Assembly: GCA_020722565.1 (NCBI GenBank)
Contig: DYKO01000001.1
Span: forward strand, 62,001 to 126,000
Length of the DNA: 64,000 bases
From: Rikenella microfusus
Lineage (GTDB): Bacteria > Bacteroidota > Bacteroidia > Bacteroidales > Tenuifilaceae
Direction: 5' to 3'
The notes under the pieces were generated by a model that had not been told where the DNA came from, searched no databases, and saw only the letters and a program-made list of their open reading frames with translations. The first letter of the stretch is position 1, and each line of letters starts with the position of its first letter. Positions 1 through 7,015 of this stretch are shown piece by piece. Position numbers and translations under genes: made by a program.

Positions 1-1139
1 CCTGTGGTCTCATTGCTTTCCAACTTGGCAATATTTACCCGATGCTTATCGCGTCTAATCTTTTCGATTAACAGGTAAATACCGGCATATCGGTCATTAA
101 TAATCAACTCACAAAAAGCTGTTCGCGGTGCATACCTCGCCATTTTTCTACCTAAATTGTACGCCAATGCATTTCTGATAAGCGACTTGTCGTTATAGGG
201 GCCGTAGAGCACCCAATCGTTTCCCGGGGGCATACCCAGCAGGGCCGAATCAATATTCTCCTCATTGGAGTTTATGAGCTCAACGTTATAGCTTTTCTTG
301 GGCCAGTCGTTCCAATAGGAACTTTGTCCGTGGTACTCAATGTGAATAAACCCGTTGTAGGGAAAAACAGTATCGATAGCAGCATTTGGTGCATCGGAAC
401 AATCAACCACCCTCATTGAGGCAATAATTTCTGAATCTTTCAGAATGGTCTGCCCTTTTGTATCGATAATGATTATTGGCAAATTGCTTGTGAGATTGAT
501 AACTGGTGGAACAAACCAGTCAGGAGTTGACCTGAAATACGATTGGCTACTGCCAACAGCAAAAGAAAGATAGGGGATTATGCTTAAATCCGACGAAATG
601 GAACTGGTATTGTGTACCTCAATAGCCAAAACATTGGTACCATTTCTTATAATATTCCGTAATCGTTCTTCTTCAATTACATAAGAATTAGGTAATCCAC
701 CAAGATACATTTGGGCCTCCCTGCTCTCCGATGATGGGGTATTCCATAAAACATCGATACTGTTAAGACCAGCCGAGCGGGCTATCTCTACGCCGTTGAG
801 CCATGCGATAAAAGCGTCATCGTAATCGACATGAAGCACAGCCATAATCAGGTCATTGGAATTGGTAATAGTAAATTCAGTGCGTATGCTAACCGATATA
901 CAAGGCTGAACAATAGATGTGTCATCATTATCACCGTATCCAAATCCGCCTTGTCCCGGTGGCCAAAATGAATCATCGAATTCTGGTAAAAACCATCCTG
1001 TGGGTGAAGTTGAATCGTTCGCCCTATAACGCCAAAAGTCATCGGCAAATACTACGGTTTCCCAATGGTTTATGGATTGAGAAAGCACTGATAAAGTTGA
1101 AGTAAACAATACGATAATAACAATAATAAAATTTCGCAT
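1..1139 (-). CDS. CotH-family secreted protein, C-terminus beyond window
   Basis: The reading frame begins at an ATG ending at 1139 and stays open to the left edge, so only the N-terminal part (about 379 residues) is visible. A hydrophobic signal peptide comes first. Residues of roughly 25-200 read like a galactose-binding-type beta-sandwich common in Bacteroidota secreted proteins (GWFLPEFDDSFWPPGQ, then a DDAFIAWLNGVEIAR segment). The remainder matches the start of the CotH kinase-like fold: a WPKKSYNVEL segment, GNDWVLYGPYNDKSLIRN, and ICY-type text LIINDRYAGIYLLIEKIRRD. CotH proteins are atypical protein kinases or related structural proteins; in this phylum they are usually exported, often by the type IX system, but the C-terminal sorting signal lies outside the window. 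A TAnnTTTG box lies 24 bases upstream of the start. The family call is good; the activity is not established. Confidence 0.75.
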   Translation of the reverse strand, partial: MRNFIIVIIVLFTSTLSVLSQSINHWETVVFADDFWRYRANDSTSPTGWFLPEFDDSFWPPGQGGFGYGDNDDTSIVQPCISVSIRTEFTITNSNDLIMAVLHVDYDDAFIAWLNGVEIARSAGLNSIDVLWNTPSSESREAQMYLGGLPNSYVIEEERLRNIIRNGTNVLAIEVHNTSSISSDLSIIPYLSFAVGSSQSYFRSTPDWFVPPVINLTSNLPIIIIDTKGQTILKDSEIIASMRVVDCSDAPNAAIDTVFPYNGFIHIEYHGQSSYWNDWPKKSYNVELINSNEENIDSALLGMPPGNDWVLYGPYNDKSLIRNALAYNLGRKMARYAPRTAFCELIINDRYAGIYLLIEKIRRDKHRVNIAKLESNETT

Positions 1140-1162
1140 CTGGGGCAGTCAGGATTATATGG

Positions 1163-1170
1163 CAAAAATA
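1163..1170 (-). promoter_or_regulatory. -7 promoter box of the CotH-family gene
   Basis: TATTTTTG on the minus strand matches the Bacteroidota -7 consensus TAnnTTTG, 24 bases ahead of the start codon. No clear -33 TTTG is seen. Confidence 0.5.
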
Positions 1171-1234
1171 ACTAAGTAAAGGTTGATTGTTGAAATGTGA
1201 TAAACAAAATGTTGCAATTGATGGGGAAATAAAA

Positions 1235-1255
1235 AAGCCGCTTTTGAAGCGGCTT
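1235..1255 (-). terminator. Terminator of the greA-HIT operon
   Basis: A perfect 9-bp stem (AAGCCGCTT/AAGCGGCTT, 3-base loop) is followed on the minus strand by a T-run. It lies just past the stop codon of the HIT gene. Confidence 0.85.
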
Positions 1256-1257
1256 GG

Positions 1258-1653
1258 TTATTTAAACTCAGCAGCAATTTTCTGAGCAATCTCGTTAAAC
1301 TCTTTCTCTGTAAGTTTAAGTTTGGGTTTATGGAAATCGATATCAGACTCCCTGTTCAGGGGTACCAAGTGAATATGTGCGTGGGGAACCTCGAGACCAA
1401 GCACAGCAACACCAATACGCTTACAGGGAATAACCCGTTCAATGGCCTTAGCCACACGTTGGGCAAACAACGTAAGCCCTGCCAGTGTTTCAGGATCTAA
1501 ATCGAAAATGTAATCCACTTCAACTTTAGGAATAACCAAAGTATGCCCCTTAGCCAATGGATTAATGTCCAAAAAAGCATAAAAGCGATTGTCCTCTGCT
1601 ATTTTGTACGAGGGAATTTCGCCCTTTGCAATTCGGCTAAAAATTGTTGGCAT
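1258..1653 (-). CDS. HIT family nucleotide-binding hydrolase
   Basis: A 131-residue protein, the normal length for the Hint/HIT branch that hydrolyses nucleoside phosphoramidates or dinucleotides. The opening FSRIAKGEIPSYKIAED is typical of the family, and the histidine triad HAHIHL sits at residues 91-96 (His91, His93, His95), with the central histidine the expected nucleophile. Cytosolic; no signal peptide. It follows greA by 14 bases and shares its terminator, so the two are probably one transcript. The exact substrate cannot be read from sequence. Confidence 0.92.
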   Translation of the reverse strand: MPTIFSRIAKGEIPSYKIAEDNRFYAFLDINPLAKGHTLVIPKVEVDYIFDLDPETLAGLTLFAQRVAKAIERVIPCKRIGVAVLGLEVPHAHIHLVPLNRESDIDFHKPKLKLTEKEFNEIAQKIAAEFK

Positions 1654-1667
1654 GATATTAATTTTTA

Positions 1668-2141
1668 TTAAAGTGAGATACTAAGAATCTCGAATTTGAT
1701 TAAACCCGAAGGTACTTGAACGTCAACCACATCTCCAACCTTTTTCCCTATCAGTGCTTTAGCTATTGGAGTGGCAATTGACAGTTTATTTTCTTTGAGA
1801 TTAGCTTCAGATTCCGCTACAAGGGTATATTCCACCACTGCATTAGTTTTAAGGTTTTTAAGTTTAACCTTATTGAGTATCTGCACCTGGGTGGTGTCAA
1901 TTTTTGATTCATCAATAATGCGTGCACTGGCAATTAGATCCTCCAGTTTTACGATACGCATCTCGAGCATACCCTGTGCTTCTTTGGCTGCATCGTACTC
2001 AGCATTTTCCGATAGGTCGCCCTTGTCACGGGCCTCAGCTATCATGCGCGAAATTGCCGGACGTTCAACAGTCTTAAGATGCTCAAGTTCCTTGCGCAAC
2101 TTATCAAGGCCTTCCTCAGTTAAATAGGTTATTTTTGTCAT
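1668..2141 (-). CDS. greA: Transcription elongation factor GreA
   Basis: A 157-residue protein, full length for GreA. It rescues backtracked RNA polymerase by inserting its coiled coil into the secondary channel and stimulating transcript cleavage. The N-terminal coiled coil covers about residues 10-75. The acidic tip within GDLSENAEYDAAKE carries Asp42 and Glu45, matching the catalytic pair of E. coli GreA. The C-terminal FKBP-like domain ends in VQVPSGLIKFEILSI. Two regulatory oddities lie upstream: a perfect AGGAGG just before the ATG, rare in this phylum, and a terminator-like hairpin in the 5' leader. The HIT gene follows closely. Confidence 0.96.
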   Translation of the reverse strand: MTKITYLTEEGLDKLRKELEHLKTVERPAISRMIAEARDKGDLSENAEYDAAKEAQGMLEMRIVKLEDLIASARIIDESKIDTTQVQILNKVKLKNLKTNAVVEYTLVAESEANLKENKLSIATPIAKALIGKKVGDVVDVQVPSGLIKFEILSISL

Positions 2142-2144
2142 TTT

Positions 2145-2151
2145 ACCTCCT
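2145..2151 (-). promoter_or_regulatory. Strong Shine-Dalgarno of greA
   Basis: AGGAGGT lies 3-4 bases ahead of the greA ATG and is a full match to the anti-SD. Most genes in this window lack any such site, as usual in Bacteroidota. Confidence 0.75.
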
Positions 2152-2162
2152 AAATATGAAAC

Positions 2163-2190
2163 AAAAAAGAATCCCGACCAGCTATCGGAA
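2163..2190 (-). terminator. Terminator-like hairpin in the greA leader
   Basis: On the minus strand TTCCGA pairs with TCGGGA (6 bp, one G-T pair, 7-base loop), followed by TTCTTTTTTG. It lies between the promoter box and the greA start, so it would stop transcription early. The stem is short, so efficiency is uncertain. Confidence 0.45.
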
Positions 2191-2200
2191 CTCTTTGTTG

Positions 2201-2208
2201 CAAAGATA
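2201..2208 (-). promoter_or_regulatory. -7 promoter box of greA-HIT
   Basis: TATCTTTG on the minus strand is a perfect TAnnTTTG box. A TTGAAT element about 12-17 bases further upstream could serve as the -33 box. Transcription would start near 2195, giving a leader of about 50 bases. Confidence 0.65.
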
Positions 2209-2243
2209 TAAAAAATTTAATTCAATTCATCAGCAGCTAACCG

Positions 2244-2858
2244 TTAGAAATATTTCGGACGAATAATTTCAGAGTAAACTATGGCTTTCAATGGATCAAA
2301 ATCATCAAGAAGCGATGCCTTAGGTTGGGTTTCGGTTTTTGACAGTTCCTCATCGGGCAGATCCTTTTTTTCAACGTCTAACAACGTTTCGTTTAACGAC
2401 TCCTGAAAATCGTAATCACCAATGGGGCCTTCAACCTTTGAAATGGGAATATCTGTGTAGGCCTCTGAAATAGTAGCAGCATCAATTACTTGAGCCTGTT
2501 GCAAAGGATATAGCTCTTCTTCGCTCAGGGGTTTATCAATGGTAAATTCAGCTTCATCTAACACTGCTTCACCAGAGCTATGGGATGATTGGGTTTCGGA
2601 TTCTTGTGCTGTTTCGTTTGCATAGCTATGCTGCGAGGCTTCATCCCCCATTTTATAAGAAGCTACATTAGGTAACTGATCCGGTTCCTCACCCAAAAGC
2701 CCCCGAAGCTTCTGCTCCAGAGTATTTTCTTCCACAGGTTCTGTAGCCGTCTGTGGTTTCTTCTCCTGTGCCTTTTTCTTTTTATTGCTGTTGGCAACAG
2801 CATTGAGAATTGCCAAAACAATCGCTATAATAATGTAAATGAAATCGCCTGCATCCAT
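2244..2858 (-). CDS. Hypothetical membrane-anchored protein, 204 aa
   Basis: One N-terminal membrane segment (about residues 5-24, FIYIIIAIVLAILNAVA) is followed by a lysine-rich stop-transfer stretch (NKKKKAQEKK) and a long, acidic, low-complexity tail rich in Glu, Ser and Gln. This gives a cytoplasmic-tail topology with the N-terminus out or in the membrane. No enzyme motif is visible. A short motif near the C-terminus (DFDPLKAIVYSEIIRPKYF) looks like a conserved end seen in Bacteroidota proteins of unknown function. It lies 9 bases after the lipoprotein gene in the same direction, so the pair may be co-transcribed. Confidence 0.75.
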   Translation of the reverse strand: MDAGDFIYIIIAIVLAILNAVANSNKKKKAQEKKPQTATEPVEENTLEQKLRGLLGEEPDQLPNVASYKMGDEASQHSYANETAQESETQSSHSSGEAVLDEAEFTIDKPLSEEELYPLQQAQVIDAATISEAYTDIPISKVEGPIGDYDFQESLNETLLDVEKKDLPDEELSKTETQPKASLLDDFDPLKAIVYSEIIRPKYF

Positions 2859-2867
2859 GTTATAATG

Positions 2868-3278
2868 TTATTTATATCGCCATAACCTTAATCTCTGTCG
2901 GAGATTTCGGAACGGTCGGTTCTTTTCTGCCTCCTTTTGCGACTCCTGCATGTGCTTTTGCACATTGGGATGCTGCATTTTTAAATGTTCTCGTGCAATA
3001 CTGCTATTAACCTTACCCTCCCTTTGCATGCGTTTTCCCGATTCTGCTTTAGCCTCACGGGTAAGCCTCTCAGTTTTTCGTTTATGAAGGTAGGCCTGCA
3101 ATGCCCTTTGCTTTTCGTTTATCTCAACACTAAACCTACTCTGTCCGGGTAGAGCAGGCACCACATTAGGAGCCAATTGCTTACCACATCCCACCAGAGT
3201 GGTAAAGATAATCAAAAGAAAACAAATATTTTTGCTATTTTTACGCAACACAAATGCAAAAATTATCCATGCAAACAA
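2868..3278 (-). CDS. Small basic lipoprotein, unknown function
   Basis: The N-terminal half holds a charged start (RKNSKN), a hydrophobic core and the lipobox LVGC, so the mature protein would be a lipid-anchored, strongly basic peptide of about 100 residues rich in Arg, Lys and Gln (likely helical). The first ATG (at 3278) lies inside the divergent Rieske-like gene's 5' end and puts an extra hydrophobic stretch in front; a GTG at 3251 (VLRKNSKN) would give a more normal signal peptide, so the start is uncertain. No family is recognised. It is followed by the 204-residue membrane protein. Confidence 0.6.
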   Translation of the reverse strand: MFAWIIFAFVLRKNSKNICFLLIIFTTLVGCGKQLAPNVVPALPGQSRFSVEINEKQRALQAYLHKRKTERLTREAKAESGKRMQREGKVNSSIAREHLKMQHPNVQKHMQESQKEAEKNRPFRNLRQRLRLWRYK

Positions 3279-3694
3279 AGATACTTTATATTTTTCTTAT
3301 TGCAATCCCTATTTTCATCACATGCGATGATACAGCTACTGAAATAATACCCGATGTACCCGTAAATATCGAATTTAGCCTAAATGAACCAGCCTATTCG
3401 AATCTGAATGTTGTAATGGGTGTGGTAAAGGTTCAGGGTTATGGCTACCGAGGTAATGGTGTTATTGTTTTCAGGCAAAGCGAAAACGAAATTGTAGCCT
3501 TTGACGCCACCTGTCCCAATCACATAACCGAAAATACCTCGGTAAACATAGATGCTATTGGATCAGGCACAGCAACTTGTCCGCACTGTGGTCGGGTTTA
3601 CTTCCTTGTTAACTATGGATATCCTAAAGATGGTTACCCTTTGAAACAGTACAGGGTAATTTGGAATGGGAACTTCGTTAGAGTTTACAACTAA
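3269..3694 (+). CDS. Rieske-like lipoprotein with altered ligand motif
   Basis: Starting at the ATG at 3269 gives a clean lipoprotein signal (lipobox FITC, Cys19) and a 141-residue product; an ATG five codons earlier is also possible. The body looks like a Rieske fold: FDATCPNH (Cys82, His85) and, 18 residues on, TCPHCGRVYFLVNYGYP (Cys104, His106, Cys107), ending with a beta-rich YPLKQYRVIWNG. Rieske proteins bind a 2Fe-2S cluster with CxH and CxxH; here spacing is CxxH and CxHC, so the cluster may be changed, replaced by zinc, or absent. Its 5' end overlaps the divergent lipoprotein gene, and its stop codon lies next to that of the convergent sulfatase gene without a visible terminator. Confidence 0.7.
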   Translation: MQTKILYIFLIAIPIFITCDDTATEIIPDVPVNIEFSLNEPAYSNLNVVMGVVKVQGYGYRGNGVIVFRQSENEIVAFDATCPNHITENTSVNIDAIGSGTATCPHCGRVYFLVNYGYPKDGYPLKQYRVIWNGNFVRVYN

Positions 3695-3697
3695 TAA

Positions 3698-5665
3698 CTA
3701 CCGTTTTACAATTAAGTCATCCTTAATCATACGTGTATTGTACTGCTGTATAATTGCCTTAAGAAACCCTTCCATTTTTTGCTGTATCTCAATCTGAGTA
3801 CCCAAAATATTATGCTCCAGCAGCGAATCGGTCTTAAAATCGAACATGCCCTTGGTTTCTTTCCCATCGAAAACCAGAAGGTAATTCTTCATAAAAAGTT
3901 GGTAGCTGTTATTGGTATAGTTAACCACAAATGGTTCACTATTACTATCAAATAGATTGCGTCCAAAGGCCACGAAGGGTTTGCTGTAGCCCAAATACCC
4001 TAGCACCGTTGGGAAAATATCAATTTGCTGAGCCAGCTTGTCAACCCTTCCGTTTAAGCTGTTATCGGGCTTATAGAGCACCACAGGCACTGCAAATGCC
4101 CCCGCATTGGTTTTATATTCAGGATAGTACGGCTGGTTAGCATGGTCGGCAGTTATAACAAAAAGGGTATTGGGGTACCAATCCATTTTCTGTACGGTTT
4201 CAAAAAAACGTTTTAAGGCATAATCAGTGTAGGCAATGCATTGATGAATGGGAAGTGTGCCTTTAGGAAACTTTCCCTCGTAACGTTCGGGAATCCTAAA
4301 TGGATGGTGCGATGAAACCGAGAATATAGCTGCGCAAAAGGGCTTGCTAAACTGGTTGAGCTTTTGAGCAAAAAATTGGAAAAACTCTTCATCCCACACT
4401 CCCCACATCCCATCAAAGTCTCGAGAATCGGGGTATTCGCTCATGCCATAGTACTCCTGAAAACCTGCCACATTGGCAAATGCCTGAAATCCCATTGAAC
4501 CATTGGGTGCCCCATGAAAAAAGGCGGTATGGTATCCTTCAGCTTTTAAAAGCGAAGCAATGCTATTAATCTTGTTCCCTGAATAGCTGGTTAAAAAGTA
4601 GGGCTCAACCATCATGGGAATCCCAGCCAGTATCGAGGGCATGGCATCGATAGATTTACGTCCATTGGCAAAAGAGTACCTAAACCACATGGAATGGGAC
4701 ACAAGCGAATCAAGAAACGGTGTAAAACCCTTATAACCATCCTTTTCGTAAAGATGCTTATTATATGCGCCAATGTACTCCTTTCCAAAGCTCTCCAAAA
4801 TGAAAATTACCACGTTCATTCTCTTAAGCGAATCTGCTACCTGCTGCTTATGAACAGGTGTGTAAACCGCCTCAAGTTCATTGTCAGATTTGTAGTACTC
4901 CACGGGGGCAAGCGCTTTTTTCCCAAGGGTGCGGTAAATAGCAAAGGGCGTATTAAGAACAATGGCTGCTTCAAGGGGTTCGCTTACATATTGTCCGGCA
5001 TTACTAAGAGTAATGGGACGTGTGCTGTGACGAAATCCACCACGCATGCCACCTATCATAAAGGTAGCAAAAAACAATAGCAAAATCAACCCGTTAAATC
5101 CGTAAACCAGATGAAATTTAAAACCACTACCTCTTTTAATGGGCTTTACCTTACCATAGAGCACTACAAGCAATATGGTTAAGCCAATCCAAATCAAAAA
5201 CACATACCAATAATCGGCAATAAATTTGGGTAATAACGAACCAAAATTAGTCTCATGCTTAAACTCATCAAAGACTGTTGCGGTGGTTCGCCTCATGGTA
5301 AAGCGGAAGTAGATAAAATCGGCACAATTGGCCCCAAGGGCCAAACTATTGGTTACAATATACAAATACTTGAGTATTGTTTGATACCAACGATTGTACC
5401 TAAAGGTAAAGGGCAGCAAAAACAGTAAAATATAAAGCAAGTTGGTATATATCAGAGCGCTGGTATCGAACCATAGCCCTCCAGCCATAATCCTGAGGAA
5501 CCCATTAAAAGTAAGGTTTGAGAAAAAATCGGCATTGAATCGGTAGAATAACACCCGGCTAACAGAAAAAATTAGCATTACCAGTAGGAAACGCCAGAAA
5601 AGCATAAGATAGATATTCCCCTTTTTGGGGATATCGGAAAAATATTCTTTAAATACACTCAGCAT
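3698..5665 (-). CDS. LTA synthase/sulfatase-family membrane protein
   Basis: About 655 residues with five N-terminal membrane segments (roughly residues 15-210) and a large extracytoplasmic alkaline-phosphatase/sulfatase domain. The domain shows VVIFILESFGKEY (metal-binding Glu), GRKSIDAMPSILAGIP with the nucleophile position at about Ser338, FFHGAPNG, and FVITADHAN (Asp-His metal ligands). Related enzymes transfer phosphoglycerol or phosphoethanolamine to lipids or glycans; in this Gram-negative setting a cell-envelope head-group transferase is the likely role, substrate unknown. An upstream ATG at 5713 exists, but a perfect TAnnTTTG box lies downstream of it, so I chose the ATG at 5665. Confidence 0.85.
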   Translation of the reverse strand: MLSVFKEYFSDIPKKGNIYLMLFWRFLLVMLIFSVSRVLFYRFNADFFSNLTFNGFLRIMAGGLWFDTSALIYTNLLYILLFLLPFTFRYNRWYQTILKYLYIVTNSLALGANCADFIYFRFTMRRTTATVFDEFKHETNFGSLLPKFIADYWYVFLIWIGLTILLVVLYGKVKPIKRGSGFKFHLVYGFNGLILLLFFATFMIGGMRGGFRHSTRPITLSNAGQYVSEPLEAAIVLNTPFAIYRTLGKKALAPVEYYKSDNELEAVYTPVHKQQVADSLKRMNVVIFILESFGKEYIGAYNKHLYEKDGYKGFTPFLDSLVSHSMWFRYSFANGRKSIDAMPSILAGIPMMVEPYFLTSYSGNKINSIASLLKAEGYHTAFFHGAPNGSMGFQAFANVAGFQEYYGMSEYPDSRDFDGMWGVWDEEFFQFFAQKLNQFSKPFCAAIFSVSSHHPFRIPERYEGKFPKGTLPIHQCIAYTDYALKRFFETVQKMDWYPNTLFVITADHANQPYYPEYKTNAGAFAVPVVLYKPDNSLNGRVDKLAQQIDIFPTVLGYLGYSKPFVAFGRNLFDSNSEPFVVNYTNNSYQLFMKNYLLVFDGKETKGMFDFKTDSLLEHNILGTQIEIQQKMEGFLKAIIQQYNTRMIKDDLIVKR

Positions 5666-5690
5666 AAATTGATCTAACTTTTTTGAAACG

Positions 5691-5698
5691 CAAAAATA
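5691..5698 (-). promoter_or_regulatory. -7 promoter box of the sulfatase-family gene
   Basis: TATTTTTG matches TAnnTTTG 26 bases before the ATG at 5665 and lies inside the longer frame starting at 5713, which argues against that longer start. Confidence 0.5.
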
Positions 5699-5864
5699 AC
5701 ATTTACTTAACATTTAAGTAATTTCCTCAAACATTTATAATTGAATTTGATTTTGAAGATTTTCTAATAAAAACTGCAAATAGCTATTCACCGTTCCTGT
5801 TCGCATCTATTCTATAATCATCAGTTTACATATCAATTAAAAAGTTTAACAGCTACATGTTTAC

Positions 5865-5872
5865 TATGTTTG
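5865..5872 (+). promoter_or_regulatory. -7 promoter box of the racemase gene
   Basis: TATGTTTG matches TAnnTTTG 11 bases ahead of the ATG at 5884, with a TTTA about 20 bases upstream of it. It implies a 5' leader of only a few bases and rules out the ATG codons at 5857 and 5866. Confidence 0.5.
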
Positions 5873-5883
5873 CAGAAAAAATA

Positions 5884-6573
5884 ATGAAAACAATCGGGCT
5901 TATTGGCGGATTGAGCTGGCACTCTACGATAGGATACTACAGCATTATTAATCAAATAGTCAATCAACGGCTTGGGGGTTCGCACTCTGCTAAAATTTTG
6001 CTTTACTCTGCCGATTTAGAAGAATTCAAATCGTCTCAGGAACAAGGCGCCTGGATCAGAATTGAACAAATGCTTTCCGAAATTACAGTCAAACTGCAAA
6101 ATGCAGGATCGGAATGCTTAGCCTTTGCCTCCAACACTCCGCACGTTGTAGCCGATAGGATAGCACAAAGGCTAAGCATACCCTTGCTGCACATTGCTGA
6201 GGAAACCGCAAAGGAAATCGTTAAGCACGACATCGTTAAAGTAGGGTTGTTGGGGACAAGGTTCACCATGGGAAGTTCATTCTTTACAGACCACCTAAGG
6301 AAAAATGGAATTGAAACTTTAGTTTCAAATTCTGATGATAGAAACTTTATACATGAAACAATTTTTGGCGAGCTTACAAAGGGGATGGTAACCCATAGCA
6401 CCAAAATAAGATATCTCAAGATAATTGAGCGATTAAAAGTAAGTGGTGCAAATGGAATTATACTGGGATGCACAGAGCTATCGCTGCTGATTAATCAAAC
6501 CAGTATCGATTTGAAACTATTTGATACTACCGATATCCACGCCAGGGCTATTGCAGATTTTGCTCTTTCCTGA
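5884..6573 (+). CDS. Aspartate/glutamate racemase family protein
   Basis: A 229-residue member of the PLP-independent Asp/Glu racemase family, normal length. The start MKTIGLIGGLSWHST is the family opening, and the upstream promoter box supports it over earlier in-frame ATGs. Racemases of this type use two cysteines, one on each face of the substrate. Here the second is present (GCTELS, Cys196) but the first position reads ASNTPH, with Ser83 where Cys is usual. E. coli YgeA (an L-Asp/Glu-specific racemase) is recalled to have Thr at the same place, so a one-directional or narrow-specificity enzyme is plausible. The gene stands alone and ends at a bidirectional terminator. Confidence 0.85.
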   Translation: MKTIGLIGGLSWHSTIGYYSIINQIVNQRLGGSHSAKILLYSADLEEFKSSQEQGAWIRIEQMLSEITVKLQNAGSECLAFASNTPHVVADRIAQRLSIPLLHIAEETAKEIVKHDIVKVGLLGTRFTMGSSFFTDHLRKNGIETLVSNSDDRNFIHETIFGELTKGMVTHSTKIRYLKIIERLKVSGANGIILGCTELSLLINQTSIDLKLFDTTDIHARAIADFALS

Positions 6574-6622
6574 TACTCTTTCAAGTTTGCTAATCGTCTA
6601 TTCGCATTTTAAAAAACGAAAA

Positions 6623-6642
6623 AGCCCGGCAGAAGCCGGGCT
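6623..6642. terminator. Bidirectional terminator
   Basis: A perfect 8-bp GC-rich stem (AGCCCGGC/GCCGGGCT, loop AGAA) with A-rich sequence on the left and T-containing sequence on the right lies between the convergent racemase and 95-residue genes. Confidence 0.8.
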
Positions 6643-6660
6643 ACAATTTTACAAGATAAT

Positions 6661-6948
6661 TTACTCCTTAATAAGTTTGCTCAACTTGGTAAAGCTCTCA
6701 TCAATAGTTTTAAGCATATCTTCCTGAACTGCCCTGTAGTACTGCTTAACTGCTTTTCTATCTCCCTTATTTTGAGGGTGCTTTAGTTGGTGAATTAAAT
6801 CGTTGCGTTTCTCAAGAACAGACTCAATGATTGCAATAGCCTCATCATGTTTTTTATCACCATTCATCAACATGAATGTGTAGCAATCACCAATAACCTC
6901 GCTTATCAAATAGTCAAAGTCCTTTTTCAAATCTCTTTTGCTGGCCAT
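6661..6948 (-). CDS. Conserved small helical protein, 95 aa
   Basis: A cytosolic, all-helical 95-residue protein with no signal peptide or membrane segment. The text (RDLKKDFDYLISEVIGDCY, then paired Arg/Lys-rich helices and IDESFTKLSKLI at the end) resembles a small Bacteroidota-wide protein of unknown function, but I know no role for it. It is a single-gene unit: it has its own TAnnTTTG box 32 bases upstream and a strong terminator directly downstream. Confidence 0.75.
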   Translation of the reverse strand: MASKRDLKKDFDYLISEVIGDCYTFMLMNGDKKHDEAIAIIESVLEKRNDLIHQLKHPQNKGDRKAVKQYYRAVQEDMLKTIDESFTKLSKLIKE

Positions 6949-6979
6949 ATTAATTGATTTACGGTTTGAATACTAGATG

Positions 6980-6987
6980 CAAAGTTA
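6980..6987 (-). promoter_or_regulatory. -7 promoter box of the 95-aa gene
   Basis: TAACTTTG on the minus strand, a perfect TAnnTTTG box, 32 bases before the start codon. Confidence 0.55.
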
Positions 6988-7015
6988 AAACTATTTCTTT
7001 GAATGGCAACTTCAA

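Noticed and set aside
4694-5080. Plus-strand frame of 128 codons inside the sulfatase-family gene
   Set aside because: It is antisense to a strongly conserved domain, has no family-like text and no promoter; a shadow of the real gene.
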